Source of the DNA: Gemmata massiliana
GTDB lineage: Bacteria; Planctomycetota; Planctomycetia; Gemmatales; Gemmataceae
Assembly (NCBI GenBank): GCA_000531095.1
Contig: HG799462.1
Coordinates: 809,551 to 873,550 of the forward strand
DNA length: 64,000 nucleotides
Direction: 5' to 3'
Under the pieces are notes generated by a model. That model did not search any database. It was not told the origin of the DNA and was given only the letters and a program-made list of their open reading frames with translations. Position 1 is the first letter of the stretch; the number at the start of each line of letters is the position of its first letter. This document shows, piece after piece, positions 1-9,052 of the stretch. The position numbers and the translations under genes were made by a program.

Positions 1-1706
1 TCCGTGTGCGGCGCGCCGGGCAGGTCGGGCGTGTGCGCGAGGGTCGCGGAATCGAACAGTTGATGATCCAGCGCCGGTGCGGGCATGTCGTGAATGGATT
101 CGGCGTCCACCCGCTCCGAATCCAGAATTTCCGTTCCGCCGTCCGCCAGTTCCGCGGCCACCAGCAGGTCGCTCGCCCCGCCGTCCTGCATGGTGCCGTC
201 GTCCGCCGGATCGAACGTGAGCGCGACGTCGGACTGCTCGGCCCCGATCAGTGGCTCGGGATCGATTTCGATTTCGGCGTCCACCGCCTCGGCCGTGGGC
301 ACGGGCGCGCCGGTGAAGATGTTCGAGTTTTCGATCACCTCGGGGCCGGCGTCGACCAGTTCTGCGGCCGGGATTTCTTCCGCGTTCGTGCCCGAATCGA
401 GCCACCCGGACGCGGGCTTGACCGGCTGAATCGGCTCCGCGTCTCCCAGCGGCACTTTCGAGTCGACCGCGGGCGGCGGGGTATCCGGCTCCGCGGGCGC
501 AATCACCTTGCCTTCAGTGCCAATGTCGACGAGTGACCGGGAGCCGGAAACGTTAATGAAATCGAAAGACGCATCGACCGGGCGCGCGATCGGCTTCGGC
601 GGCAGCGCGGCGTGCGTGTTGGACTCGTTGGCGTCCGGCCCGGGGATCGGCGGCAAATCACTGACCGAGTCCACCCCTTCCGGGAGCTGGAACTCGAACG
701 ACGAGCCGCCGCGCTGGTACCCCGGGGGCACAATCGACGGGAGCGACGGAGTGGAACCGGAGGAGCCGGAGCCCGTTGGGAACAGGCCCTTTACGTCCGG
801 CACGCTGCCCGACGAACCGCTCGGCTCCGTATCGGGCGCCGCGGCGGGCAGTTGAACCGAACCGAGGGAGAACGACGACGGGTCGTTGGTCGGGGCGAGG
901 GCACCCAGCGCGACTACCGACTCGCCCTCTTTCCCACCGGACGCGCCCGGCGCTTGGTCCAGCCCGGATATGTCGGCCGGGTCCGCATCGGCCAGCGGCA
1001 ACTCGTCCAGTCCGAAGATGTCCGGGTCCGAGCCGAGCGGCACGTACCCGCCGCCACCGAGCGCGGCCGACGAGTCCAGGTCCGCGATCGGGATCTCCAT
1101 CGAATCGCTCCCCGGGGGGATCGGGAGCGGCCCCCCCAGGGCATCGATCTCGGCCGCACCGAGATCGATTTCGACGCTGCTCGGCGCCCGGGCCGGGATG
1201 TCCGGGAGCGCGCCGTGTGCTGGGTCAACGGGCGGGTACAGGCTCGATACGTCTGGTAGGTTGGCCGGTTCGAGCGGCTGCATTCCGGCCGCGCCCGGGG
1301 CCGCGAGTGAGGCCGTGGGGTCGAACAGAACGGCCGAGTCGTCCGCGTGGGGCTGTGGGGGCAGGTCCGGGAGCAGGAACGTGCCGTCGGCCGAATCCGA
1401 CCCGGCCGGGTTGTTGGCCTGCGGTTCCAGGCCGAAATCGCCGAACGACCCGCGGCTACCGAACGGGCTTTTCACCCCCGGTGCGCCTTCCGGTATCGGT
1501 GGCAGTCCGAAGTCCGACCGGCTGACGTTGGCATCCGGTTCCGGAATCGGCAGCGGCTCACTGCCCTCGTCCGGCAACTGGAACTCGAACGACGACCCAC
1601 CGCTCCGGTACCCGCCCTCCGTGGGCGCATCGGACTGAGGATTTTTCGCGTTCGGGTCGGATTGATCGGGGGGCGATGGCTGGTTCGGATCGTTGGGGTT
1701 CGACAT
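1..1706 (-). CDS. Long low-complexity acidic Pro/Ser/Asp-rich protein, N-terminal 568 residues (partial)
   Basis: An uninterrupted reading frame runs from an ATG at 1706 to the left edge, so the C-terminus is missing. The start follows a weak purine-rich stretch. No folded domain, signal peptide or membrane segment is visible: the sequence is dominated by Pro, Ser, Asp, Glu, Gly and Ala and looks intrinsically disordered. A block of about 40 residues occurs twice, near residues 30 and 329, each with the core GGSSFEFQLP followed by an acidic stretch and PxPxPDAN. I do not recognise the family. It could be the disordered head of a larger cytoplasmic scaffold, but that is inference. The open frame, regular GC3 pattern and repeats support real coding. 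Confidence 0.75.
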   Translation of the reverse strand, partial: MSNPNDPNQPSPPDQSDPNAKNPQSDAPTEGGYRSGGSSFEFQLPDEGSEPLPIPEPDANVSRSDFGLPPIPEGAPGVKSPFGSRGSFGDFGLEPQANNPAGSDSADGTFLLPDLPPQPHADDSAVLFDPTASLAAPGAAGMQPLEPANLPDVSSLYPPVDPAHGALPDIPARAPSSVEIDLGAAEIDALGGPLPIPPGSDSMEIPIADLDSSAALGGGGYVPLGSDPDIFGLDELPLADADPADISGLDQAPGASGGKEGESVVALGALAPTNDPSSFSLGSVQLPAAAPDTEPSGSSGSVPDVKGLFPTGSGSSGSTPSLPSIVPPGYQRGGSSFEFQLPEGVDSVSDLPPIPGPDANESNTHAALPPKPIARPVDASFDFINVSGSRSLVDIGTEGKVIAPAEPDTPPPAVDSKVPLGDAEPIQPVKPASGWLDSGTNAEEIPAAELVDAGPEVIENSNIFTGAPVPTAEAVDAEIEIDPEPLIGAEQSDVALTFDPADDGTMQDGGASDLLVAAELADGGTEILDSERVDAESIHDMPAPALDHQLFDSATLAHTPDLPGAPHT

Positions 1707-2070
1707 GGAGCTGCTCCGTGCGTGCAGAGTCCGCGGGCCGCGAGCGCGTATCGTGAGATGTTAACTCTTGACGGGGCGAACCGCTCCGGGACGGGCAGAT
1801 TTTTCGTCGCTTTTCCGGCGCAGACGGCCGAATCGTCGGAACCCGTGACACTTGCCCGCGTACCCGGCCCTGCCATCGTACCCGATATTTGCCTAATCCG
1901 GTAATTCGATCCGTTCGGCAAAATCGGCTCAATAGTCAAAAATCGTAAGGGCGAAAGTCAGCCAGCGAGTCAAAAGTTGCACGGTCGAAAGTCGTAAAGT
2001 CGAAGACCCAACCAGGGTTCCGACTTTACGACTTTCGACCGTGCAACTTTTGACCGTACCGCGAGGCGAG
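1707..2070. other. Intergenic region, 364 bp, holding a long hairpin
   Basis: No gene is visible here. It contains the upstream region of the low-complexity protein (minus strand) and, at its right end, the 34-bp-arm inverted repeat described separately. A second word of the same type (AATCGTAAGGGCGAAAGTC, 1941-1959) precedes the hairpin. No promoter hexamers could be assigned with confidence. Confidence 0.6.
1969..2054. repeat. Perfect 34-bp inverted repeat (long hairpin) 3' of the HEAT lipoprotein gene
   Basis: The left arm 1969-2002 and right arm 2021-2054 are exact reverse complements with an 18-nt spacer. The arms are built from the words GTCGAAAGTCG and TAAAGTCG. The element starts 17 nt beyond the stop codon of the HEAT lipoprotein gene, so it could act as a terminator or mRNA 3' stabiliser, although no T-tract follows. 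A hairpin with related words lies at 31168-31285, also just 3' of a gene. Confidence 0.85.
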
Positions 2071-3012
2071 TTACTTTTTCCAGAAGACCGCGTTCTGAAT
2101 GGCGCTTTCGAGCTTGGTCGGCTCGGGTGCGATGACGACGCCGGCCTGAACGACCTCGTCCCATTTCGTGGGGTCGGGCGGGAGTTGCTTACCGGTCAGT
2201 TTCATCAGGCCCGCGTGCGATTGCCGGGCCAGAATCACGTCCTTACCCGCTTCCTGTTTGAGCACCTGTGCCAGCGCAACGACCGCGTCCGGTTGGCGGC
2301 AGTTGCTCAGCCCGCGCACCGCGGCCTGGCGCACTTCCGGGTCGTCACTCCCGGGCGCGGCGGTGTCCGGACCGGCCGTACCCGCAACGGTCGCGAGGAA
2401 CCGTGCTGCTTCGGGCTTGTGCGTGTGGCCGACCGACTCCAAACACCGGCACCGCAGTGCCGAGACCGTGTCCGGAGCGTACCCCGTCGGTCCCTTGAGC
2501 GGCATACCCGGGTCGATTCCGGTGCGCGTCGGTGCGCGGCTCGCGCTCGTGCCCCCAACGGGAACGATGGCCGAAGGGTCCGGTCCCTTCGGTGCCGCGC
2601 GTTCCGCTTCCGTTAGCCCGTCGGCGGTTTGGTACGCCGTCATTAGGATCGCGGCGACGCGGTCGTCCTCGAACCGGCCGAGCGCTTCAATAGCCGCGAA
2701 CCGGAGCACCGGGCTGGAGTCCGCGGTCGCTGCTTGCTTGAGAATGTCGAGGATCTGGTCCTGGTCTTCTTGGGTGCCGTTATTACGGGCCGGCTCCTTG
2801 AGGCGGTGCATGGCCTTGGCCCGCTCGTCCCCGGAGCGCGGGGGATCGGCCCGGAGCACCACCATCGGGTCTTCCGGTGAAATCACTTTGCCGACAGTCT
2901 TGAACGGCGCGTCGCGGAACTTTCGACTGGTGATTGCGTCCCACATATTGGCGCACCCGGTCGGCAGTAGGGCTGCGGAGGCCGCGACGGCGATCGTCAG
3001 TGCCCGGTACAC
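2071..3012 (-). CDS. HEAT-repeat lipoprotein
   Basis: A protein of 313 residues. A signal peptide ends in the lipobox LPTGC near residue 19, so it is probably a membrane-anchored lipoprotein. I chose the GTG at 3012 because GGGGGAA lies just upstream and it gives a compact signal; a TTG at 3030 is also in frame. The body contains HEAT/PBS-lyase-type helical repeats, for example around DSSPVLRFAAIEALGRF and DDPEVRQAAVRGLSNC, which normally mediate protein-protein contacts. No catalytic motif is seen. It is divergent from the Ser/Thr kinase at 3360, and a long hairpin lies just 3' of it. Partner unknown. Confidence 0.85.
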   Translation of the reverse strand: MYRALTIAVAASAALLPTGCANMWDAITSRKFRDAPFKTVGKVISPEDPMVVLRADPPRSGDERAKAMHRLKEPARNNGTQEDQDQILDILKQAATADSSPVLRFAAIEALGRFEDDRVAAILMTAYQTADGLTEAERAAPKGPDPSAIVPVGGTSASRAPTRTGIDPGMPLKGPTGYAPDTVSALRCRCLESVGHTHKPEAARFLATVAGTAGPDTAAPGSDDPEVRQAAVRGLSNCRQPDAVVALAQVLKQEAGKDVILARQSHAGLMKLTGKQLPPDPTKWDEVVQAGVVIAPEPTKLESAIQNAVFWKK

Positions 3013-3359
3013 GTTTCCCCCGGCCCGCAACGGGCGGCTCTTTAGTCACGAATGAGTCGCGGGGAATATCGACGATCCGGGAGCGGGTCAACTGCAAGCC
3101 GAAATGCGGAATTAGGCTCCAAAGTGCGAATCGCGGCGGTACCGGCGGAGATTCAATGCCAAAGCCTGGAATGATACTTCCTGACAATAATCGAATGGCG
3201 GTCCAAACCGTTTGGTTCTCATGCGGTTTGTACGCTATTTGGCCCGTTCTTTGCTCTTGACGTAGCCTTCTCATGGTTGCGTGGTCGGCGAGCGAGTGGT
3301 AAGGTATTCACATTCGGTGATCGCCTTCGATCCCTTCATCTAAATTGTCGCTGGCGGGT
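3013..3359. other. Divergent intergenic region, 347 bp
   Basis: The region lies between two divergent genes and must hold both promoters, but no convincing -35/-10 pairs were assigned. A small inverted repeat (AAACCG at 3205-3210 and CGGTTT at 3224-3229) is present. No short gene or RNA was recognised. Confidence 0.5.
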
Positions 3360-4847
3360 ATGGCTGTTAACCTCGATGCCTCTGGAATCGGCCAACTGGC
3401 CCTCCGTCTCGGCTTGGTTGGTCCCGATCAAATACGAGACGGGCTCGACGAACTGGGCGACAAAAAGGCCCCGGCCACCGACATGGTGCGGCTGCTGGAG
3501 CGCAAGCGCCAGCTCACGCCCTGGCAGGGCAACAAGCTGCTCAAGGGCGATCTCGACGGCTACTTCCTCGGCGGGTACCGGCTCCTGTACAAGATCGCGT
3601 CCGGGAGCTTCGGGCGCGTCTACCGCGGGGACGACCAGCGCAGCGGACAAGTTGTCGCGGTGAAGGTGCTGCGCAACAAGTGGACAATCGACAAACAGAA
3701 GGTCGAACTGTTCCAGCGGGAAGGGAAGCTGGGGCTGACCATTCGGCACCCGAACATCGTCTCCGTCCTCGCGGTGAACCAGGACTCGAAGACCGGCCAG
3801 CACTTCATCGTGATGGAGTTCGTCGAGGGCGGGAACCTGCGCGACCTGCTCCAGGCGCGGAAGAAGCTCAACCCGGACGAAGCGCTTCGCATCATGGACG
3901 AGTGCGCGCAGGGGCTGGCGTACTCGCACGCACGCGGCCTCACCCACCGCGACATCAAGCCGACGAACATCCTGATCGCGGTCTCCACCGGGCAAGCGAA
4001 ACTCGTGGACTTCGGGCTGGCCGAGATCAGCCAGGGATCGTCCGTTCACCTCCAGCGCCAGGACGACCGCGACGACGACGTGGCCGTGGACCGGACGGTC
4101 GATTACGCCGGTCTCGAAAAAGCGACCAACCAGAAGCCCGGCGACGTGCGGAGCGACATCTACTTCCTCGGCTCGGTCCTCTACGAGTGCCTCACCGGGC
4201 ACCCGATCATGCCGGTCACAAAGGACCGGCAGGCGCGGATGCAGGCGCGGCGCTACATGGACGTGGAGGACACGCTGCGCCAGCACGGCCCCGGGCTGGG
4301 CATCACGCCGCCGCTCATGCGCTTGCTCGGCAAGATGGTCGCGTTCGAGCCGGCCCAGCGGTTCCAGACCCCGACCCAACTGGTCGAAGCGCTCCAGGCG
4401 TGCCGCGCGGAACTGGCGACCGGGACCGCGCAGCCCCGGGGACCGGTCGGGCCGAAGACGCTGTTCGTGGTCGAGCAGAACCAGAAGCTCCAGGACACGT
4501 TCCGCGACCGGTTCAAGGCTGAGGGGTACCGGGTGGTGCTCACGATCGACCCCGGACAGGCCGTGCGCCGGTACCGCCAGCAGGCGTACCACGGGGTCAT
4601 CATCGACGCGCGCACGGTGGGCCACGACGGGGTGACCGCGTTCAACGACGTGCTCCGGGCCGCGGACAGCGCGGGTATGGAGGTCGGCGCGATCCTGATC
4701 CTCGGGCAGGACCAGGCGAACTGGAAGGCGCAGGCTCGCACGGACGCGCACGGCGCGGTCCTGATCGACCCCGGTGTGACCATGAAACAGTTGCTGCGCA
4801 CCCTGAACGAACTGACCGGGACCGAGCAGGCGCCGGGCGAGGACTGA
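3360..4847 (+). CDS. Ser/Thr protein kinase with C-terminal degenerate receiver domain
   Basis: A protein of 495 residues. Residues 1-75 form a helical pre-kinase module seen in all three kinases of the window. The kinase domain (about 77-350) has a glycine loop (SGSFGRVY), VAVK lysine near 102, catalytic HRDIKPTN near 197 and DFG near 217. The C-terminal part (about 364-480) has a CheY-like pattern (TLFVVEQ, then VIIDART near 413-419), but the N-terminal acidic pair and the switch Lys-Pro are replaced (EQN; LIDPG). I therefore infer a pseudo-receiver that may not be phosphorylated. No membrane segment is visible, so it is probably cytosolic. A TTG at 3345 is an alternative start. Confidence 0.93.
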   Translation: MAVNLDASGIGQLALRLGLVGPDQIRDGLDELGDKKAPATDMVRLLERKRQLTPWQGNKLLKGDLDGYFLGGYRLLYKIASGSFGRVYRGDDQRSGQVVAVKVLRNKWTIDKQKVELFQREGKLGLTIRHPNIVSVLAVNQDSKTGQHFIVMEFVEGGNLRDLLQARKKLNPDEALRIMDECAQGLAYSHARGLTHRDIKPTNILIAVSTGQAKLVDFGLAEISQGSSVHLQRQDDRDDDVAVDRTVDYAGLEKATNQKPGDVRSDIYFLGSVLYECLTGHPIMPVTKDRQARMQARRYMDVEDTLRQHGPGLGITPPLMRLLGKMVAFEPAQRFQTPTQLVEALQACRAELATGTAQPRGPVGPKTLFVVEQNQKLQDTFRDRFKAEGYRVVLTIDPGQAVRRYRQQAYHGVIIDARTVGHDGVTAFNDVLRAADSAGMEVGAILILGQDQANWKAQARTDAHGAVLIDPGVTMKQLLRTLNELTGTEQAPGED

Positions 4848-4932
4848 GCGCCCCTTTCCCCGTGATACGCACGTTCGTACACTGACGGGGCGAAGGAATC
4901 CCTCTTCCCCACGACGGAGCGGGTCTGCCCGC

Positions 4933-6231
4933 ATGTCGATCGTTCTGTCTCTCACCGGCCAACTCGAACTTGCGGAGCGCTTGTCGCGCACCGAAGCCCG
5001 CGACTGGTTGGCGCGCGCCGCCGTCTGGTTCGAGGGGATCGGCGACGCGGTGCTTGACGCGCGCGTCGTGCGCGACGGCGAGGAGCGCCCGGTACTGCTT
5101 CTCGTGTTACACCCGGCCGCACCCGCGGCGGAGGTCCGGCTCGGGGCGAGCGGGCGGCTCCGTGTCAGCGCCGTCACCGAAGCGGCCGGCCCCGGTTACC
5201 ACATTTATCTGTGCGATCTGTTCCGCCAGATGGCCGACGAGTTCGAGTTCGCGTGGGTCGCGGACGACTGCGTCGACCCCACGGGGTACTTCCACTCGCG
5301 GGGCCGGGGCACGTGCGAGCGATTCTTTCTCCAGTGGCTCGCCGAACAGTGCGCCACCAACTCCAGAAGCATTGGTCTTCCTGCCTCGCACGGGTTCACG
5401 TATCCCGCTGACTTACTCACGCCGCTCGGCCCGCGAACGCGCGCCTGGGCAGCCGAGGTTGCCGCACATCTCGAAAAGGGGCGCGACTTCTTCGCATGGT
5501 GGAACCCGGCACTGGACTCGATCTTTTATCGCGGGCGCGCCTTGGTTCGGATGTGGCTCGACTTCTTTTGGCGCCCGCCGCTCTCGGAAGCCGATGGTGA
5601 ACTCGCCGACCAGATCGCCAACGACCTCGCCAGCGCGTTCAAACTGGACCCGGCCGCGGAACTCCCGTGGGCCGAGTGGCTCGAACTCCTCACGGCCATC
5701 GCCGGTGACGAAGACGGCTACTGCGTGACGCCGAACGACGACGGGTTGAGTATCGAGTTGTGGAAACACATGGGGCCGCTCCCCGCACCCGCGGCGAAGG
5801 ACCGGATCGGGTACCGGCGGTACCCGGTGCGCGTGTCGCTCGATGGGAGTTGGTCCGTGGAAATCCCCGGCGAACTGGCACGCGAGCGCAACGACGACCG
5901 CACGTGGACCGCGTGGGACCGGACGCGCACCGTCTGGTTTCACCCCCTTCGATTCACCAAGCCCGGCGGTGAACCGCCCACTGCGGCAGAAACGGCCGAA
6001 GTGGGGCGCAAGAGCTTACCCGAGGGTGAGGCGCTTCCGGGTTTCGATCGCGATGGGCTGCGCGGGGAAGCTGTGTTCGGCCCGGTCGAAGAGGACGGCC
6101 GCACGCTCTGGCGGCTCAGCGGCGTCATCGGCGCGCCGGGCCAACTGGCCGTGTGCAATGTGTACATCGAGAACGAGTCCGACCGCGACTGGGCCGTGCG
6201 CACGTGGCGCTCGCTCCGTCCCGGTGGGTAG
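4933..6231 (+). CDS. Conserved-looking protein of unknown function, 432 aa
   Basis: No family is recognised. The protein is soluble, rich in Trp and acidic residues, with no signal or membrane segments. Notable stretches include CDLFRQMADEFEFAWV near residue 94 and DFFAWWNPALDSIFYRGRAL near residue 191. It starts 85 nt after the kinase gene on the same strand and could be cotranscribed with it, which makes it a candidate substrate or partner by context only. ATG at 4933; the preceding GACGGAG is a plausible ribosome-binding site. Confidence 0.8.
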   Translation: MSIVLSLTGQLELAERLSRTEARDWLARAAVWFEGIGDAVLDARVVRDGEERPVLLLVLHPAAPAAEVRLGASGRLRVSAVTEAAGPGYHIYLCDLFRQMADEFEFAWVADDCVDPTGYFHSRGRGTCERFFLQWLAEQCATNSRSIGLPASHGFTYPADLLTPLGPRTRAWAAEVAAHLEKGRDFFAWWNPALDSIFYRGRALVRMWLDFFWRPPLSEADGELADQIANDLASAFKLDPAAELPWAEWLELLTAIAGDEDGYCVTPNDDGLSIELWKHMGPLPAPAAKDRIGYRRYPVRVSLDGSWSVEIPGELARERNDDRTWTAWDRTRTVWFHPLRFTKPGGEPPTAAETAEVGRKSLPEGEALPGFDRDGLRGEAVFGPVEEDGRTLWRLSGVIGAPGQLAVCNVYIENESDRDWAVRTWRSLRPGG

Positions 6232-6251
6232 AGGTGGAGCGAGCGTTCGGA

Positions 6252-7328
6252 TTACTTTTGCTCGCTGCGCGGTTTGGCCGTTGGAGCATTCGGGTCCACT
6301 ACGACAGCAGCTTTAGGCGAGATTGTTCGGAACGCCTTCTCGCTCTCGTACAGCTTGAGCTTCTCGCGGGCACCGGCCCCGAACTTCTTCTCGTACTCCC
6401 GGTCCCCGAGCACTTTCCTTTGGTACTCGGTCGCCTTCGCGAAGTCGCCGGTTTCGGCGTAAGCGGCGGCGAGCGTTTCCAGCATCAGCGTTTCGCGGAA
6501 CCCGGTCAGATCACACGCCTTCTTCGCGAGCTCGAGTGCCCGCTTACCGTCCCGCACGATCGTGTCCGGGCACGTCGCCAGGAGCCACGCGAGGTCGTCC
6601 ATCAGGAGCGGACTCGTGGGGTCGAGCCGGCCGGCCTCGGTGAAATCCTGCGCGGCCAGATCGTAATCACCCTTGCGCTGGTGGACCAGCGCGCGATTGC
6701 GCCACGGGGTGGAATACTTCGGGTCCGATTTGATCGCCGCCGTGTAGTCCTCAAGGGCCGCCTCGAACTTGCCCTGGGACTCCAGTGCCACGCCGCGGTT
6801 GTTGAGCGCGACCGAGTACCCGGGTTCCAGACGCAGTGCCTCTTCGTAGTCCTTGATCGCGCCGTCCACGTCGCCCTTTGCCCGCCGCGTGCGCCCGCGT
6901 TCGACGTAGAGCGCGGAATGCGGGTCGAGTCCGATCGCGGCCGTCAGGTCTTCGATCGCGCCGTCGTGGTCCTTGTAGAAGACGCGCGCGACCGCGCGGT
7001 TGCGGTACGCCCACGTGTCCTTGCCGTCGGCCTTGATCTTTTCGCTGAAGAACTTTTCGGCGTCGGCCACCCGGACCACTTCGGACTTCTTCACCTGCCC
7101 GATGTACGGCCCGGGGTGGATGACGTGCCGGATTTCGAGCCACTCGCCCAGGTCGCGAACAACGGTGCCGGAGTAGGAGAACTCGCCGATGTTCTTACCC
7201 GCCGCGTCGCGTAGCGGGAGCCGGTCCTTCACCGGGAAGACCATCTGACCGGCCCATTCACCGGGGCCGTTCGCGCAAGCAAAAGAAGGGGTTAGGCCAA
7301 CCAGTACGAAAACCAGGAGTCGTCGCAT
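6252..7328 (-). CDS. Secreted tetratricopeptide-repeat (TPR) protein
   Basis: A protein of 358 residues with a signal peptide (MRRLLVFVLVGLTPSFACA). A short segment follows (about 25-75) that resembles an SH3-like fold (LPLRDAAGKNIGEFSY), then about five TPR units (residues 90-300), for example WAYRNRAVARVFYKDHDGAI and VALNNRGVALESQGKFEAAL. TPRs scaffold protein complexes; the partner is unknown. The ATG at 7328 was preferred over the longer frame because the signal begins there. It converges with the gene ending at 6231, with a 20-bp gap. Confidence 0.88.
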   Translation of the reverse strand: MRRLLVFVLVGLTPSFACANGPGEWAGQMVFPVKDRLPLRDAAGKNIGEFSYSGTVVRDLGEWLEIRHVIHPGPYIGQVKKSEVVRVADAEKFFSEKIKADGKDTWAYRNRAVARVFYKDHDGAIEDLTAAIGLDPHSALYVERGRTRRAKGDVDGAIKDYEEALRLEPGYSVALNNRGVALESQGKFEAALEDYTAAIKSDPKYSTPWRNRALVHQRKGDYDLAAQDFTEAGRLDPTSPLLMDDLAWLLATCPDTIVRDGKRALELAKKACDLTGFRETLMLETLAAAYAETGDFAKATEYQRKVLGDREYEKKFGAGAREKLKLYESEKAFRTISPKAAVVVDPNAPTAKPRSEQK

Positions 7329-7660
7329 GGTGCATCTCCACAGTGGCGATACACAAGATTGTCGAGTGATAGGCCAAAGAACGCAAGTGGCGCACAGTGC
7401 CAAAACGCTTCAACCCGCACCAATTGGGTACGGGTTGAAGGAGTGATATTTACAACGCGGCCGGGCGCCAGCCGGTGAGGAGCGAGAAAGCATTTTTGAC
7501 AGGATTAACAGGATCGACCGGATTGAAAGCCCGTGCACGGTGAGCCGAACAAGGGCCGGGTGCTCATCGGTGGGCTCTCGCCCTCAGACGGTGCCTTTTG
7601 AATCCTGTCGATCCTGTTAATCCTGTCAAAATTGCTTTCACCGATTGTCCGCGCTGCGTA
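7329..7660. other. Intergenic region, 332 bp, with one long hairpin
   Basis: The region lies between the end of the nitrate operon and the start of the TPR gene, both on the minus strand. The main feature is the 39-bp-arm inverted repeat at 7486-7639. A shorter inverted repeat (CAACCCGTACC near 7411 pairing with GGTACGGGTTG near 7427) lies just upstream of the TPR gene. No gene is visible. Confidence 0.55.
7486..7639. repeat. Imperfect 39-bp inverted repeat with the GACAGGATTAACAGGATC motif
   Basis: Left arm 7486-7524 and right arm 7601-7639 match at 37 of 39 positions in reverse complement, around a 76-nt spacer. The arm core, GACAGGATTAACAGGATC, is a word I recall as recurring between genes in many environmental bacterial genomes (recollection only). 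It lies 22 nt beyond the stop of the nitrate transporter gene, the last gene of the nitrate operon, so it may terminate that operon. Confidence 0.8.
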
Positions 7661-9052
7661 TCAGCGCGCGGAAACGGTCTCGGAGACCGTCTCGGGTTTC
7701 GGCGCGAGTTTTCGCACAGTGACCGAGCCGGCCGCGAACCAGGCCGCACTCACAACGGTGAGAGCCAGGAGCGCTCCAAACGTGCTGCCGGGTACCGCGG
7801 CCCAGGCCAGCGGGAGCAGTACCCCGCCCAGCGCGCCTAACAGACCGACCAGTCCGCCCACCGCGCCGACTTCGCGCGGGAAGTGCTCCGGGATCAGCTT
7901 GTACACGCTCGCCTTGCCGACGCCCATGCCCACGCCGAGCACGAACAACACCCCGGTGAACGCCCACACGCCTAACCCGAGCGGCAGCGACAGCGCGACC
8001 CCCGAGATCAGCATCGCCCAAAACACCGCGGCCATTACTCCGCGCGCCCCGAACCGGTCCGAGAGCCACCCGCCGAGCGGCCGGAGCAAGCTCGCGGGGA
8101 ACACGAAGCAGATCGCGGCGAGAAACCCGATCCACTTCGAGAGATAGTCGAGGTCCGTCTTCACCGCAGGGTTCGCAGTCATGTACGCGGTGTACGCTTC
8201 GCCTTTCAGCCCTTTGATGGTGTCGAAATCGGAGACGAGTTGGGCGTTCAAACTCAAACTCGACGCGAGTTCCTTCCCGTAATTCGCGAAGTAAAATTGC
8301 GGCAACACGCCGGAGAGCGCGACATACGCACCGAACACGACGGTGTACTGAAGGCCGTACTCCCACACCCGCGCGTGTTTCATCGGGGCGACGAGTTCCG
8401 ACAGCGCCCGCCCGCGTGCCGGGGTACGGTCCTCACGCGGCGCCAGGAACCAAACGGCCGCGGCCATGAGTACGAGCAGCCCAGCGTACACAACGGGAAT
8501 GAACCGCCACCCGCCGGGAACCACGCCATCCAGGAAGCCCGTGGCCGGCACGAGTGCGATCAACATCGGGCCGAACAGCTTTGTAACCGACGCGCCGACG
8601 TTACCCGCACCGAAGACGCCGAGTGCGGTGCCCTGCCGGTCCTTGGGGAACCACGCCGCGTTCCACGCGATCCCCACCGAGAACGAGTTCCCCGCGACAC
8701 CGTACAGCACCGCACAGATCAGCAACTCGTAATAGTTTGTCACACGACTCACGAAGAACGTTGGCAGAACGGTGAGCAGGATGAGCGCGGTCAGCACCCG
8801 GCGCCCGCCGTAGCGGTCGGTCCAGATGCCGAAGTGGAACCGGCCGAGCGAGCCGGACAGGATCGCGGCGATTGTCAGATTGTAGAGTTGTCCGTCGGTG
8901 AGTCCGAGTTCGGGCTTGATCTTGATGCTCAGCATCCCGAGCATCAGCCAGACGGCGAACAGCAGCGTGAACGCGACGGTGGACAGCACGAGCACGCGCG
9001 TGCGCTGCCCGGCCGCGGAGGGGACCGCGGCGGACCGGGAGTCGGGGTTCAT
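7661..9052 (-). CDS. MFS nitrate/nitrite transporter (NarK/NasA family)
   Basis: A 463-residue membrane protein with about twelve hydrophobic segments. The MFS loop motif FGIWTDRYGGRR lies near residue 97. The nitrate-porter signature region LGVFGAGNVGASV is near residue 160. A polar insert (about 250-295) separates the two six-helix halves. It is the last gene of the nitrate assimilation operon, 81 nt after the nitrate reductase electron-transfer subunit, so nitrate uptake is the expected role. Transport direction and nitrite specificity cannot be read from the sequence. Confidence 0.92.
   Translation of the reverse strand: MNPDSRSAAVPSAAGQRTRVLVLSTVAFTLLFAVWLMLGMLSIKIKPELGLTDGQLYNLTIAAILSGSLGRFHFGIWTDRYGGRRVLTALILLTVLPTFFVSRVTNYYELLICAVLYGVAGNSFSVGIAWNAAWFPKDRQGTALGVFGAGNVGASVTKLFGPMLIALVPATGFLDGVVPGGWRFIPVVYAGLLVLMAAAVWFLAPREDRTPARGRALSELVAPMKHARVWEYGLQYTVVFGAYVALSGVLPQFYFANYGKELASSLSLNAQLVSDFDTIKGLKGEAYTAYMTANPAVKTDLDYLSKWIGFLAAICFVFPASLLRPLGGWLSDRFGARGVMAAVFWAMLISGVALSLPLGLGVWAFTGVLFVLGVGMGVGKASVYKLIPEHFPREVGAVGGLVGLLGALGGVLLPLAWAAVPGSTFGALLALTVVSAAWFAAGSVTVRKLAPKPETVSETVSAR

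Noticed and set aside
3336-5177. A 613-residue frame on the minus strand
   Set aside because: It is the antisense shadow of the Ser/Thr kinase and its neighbour; composition is Arg/His-rich with no motif, as expected for high-GC shadows.
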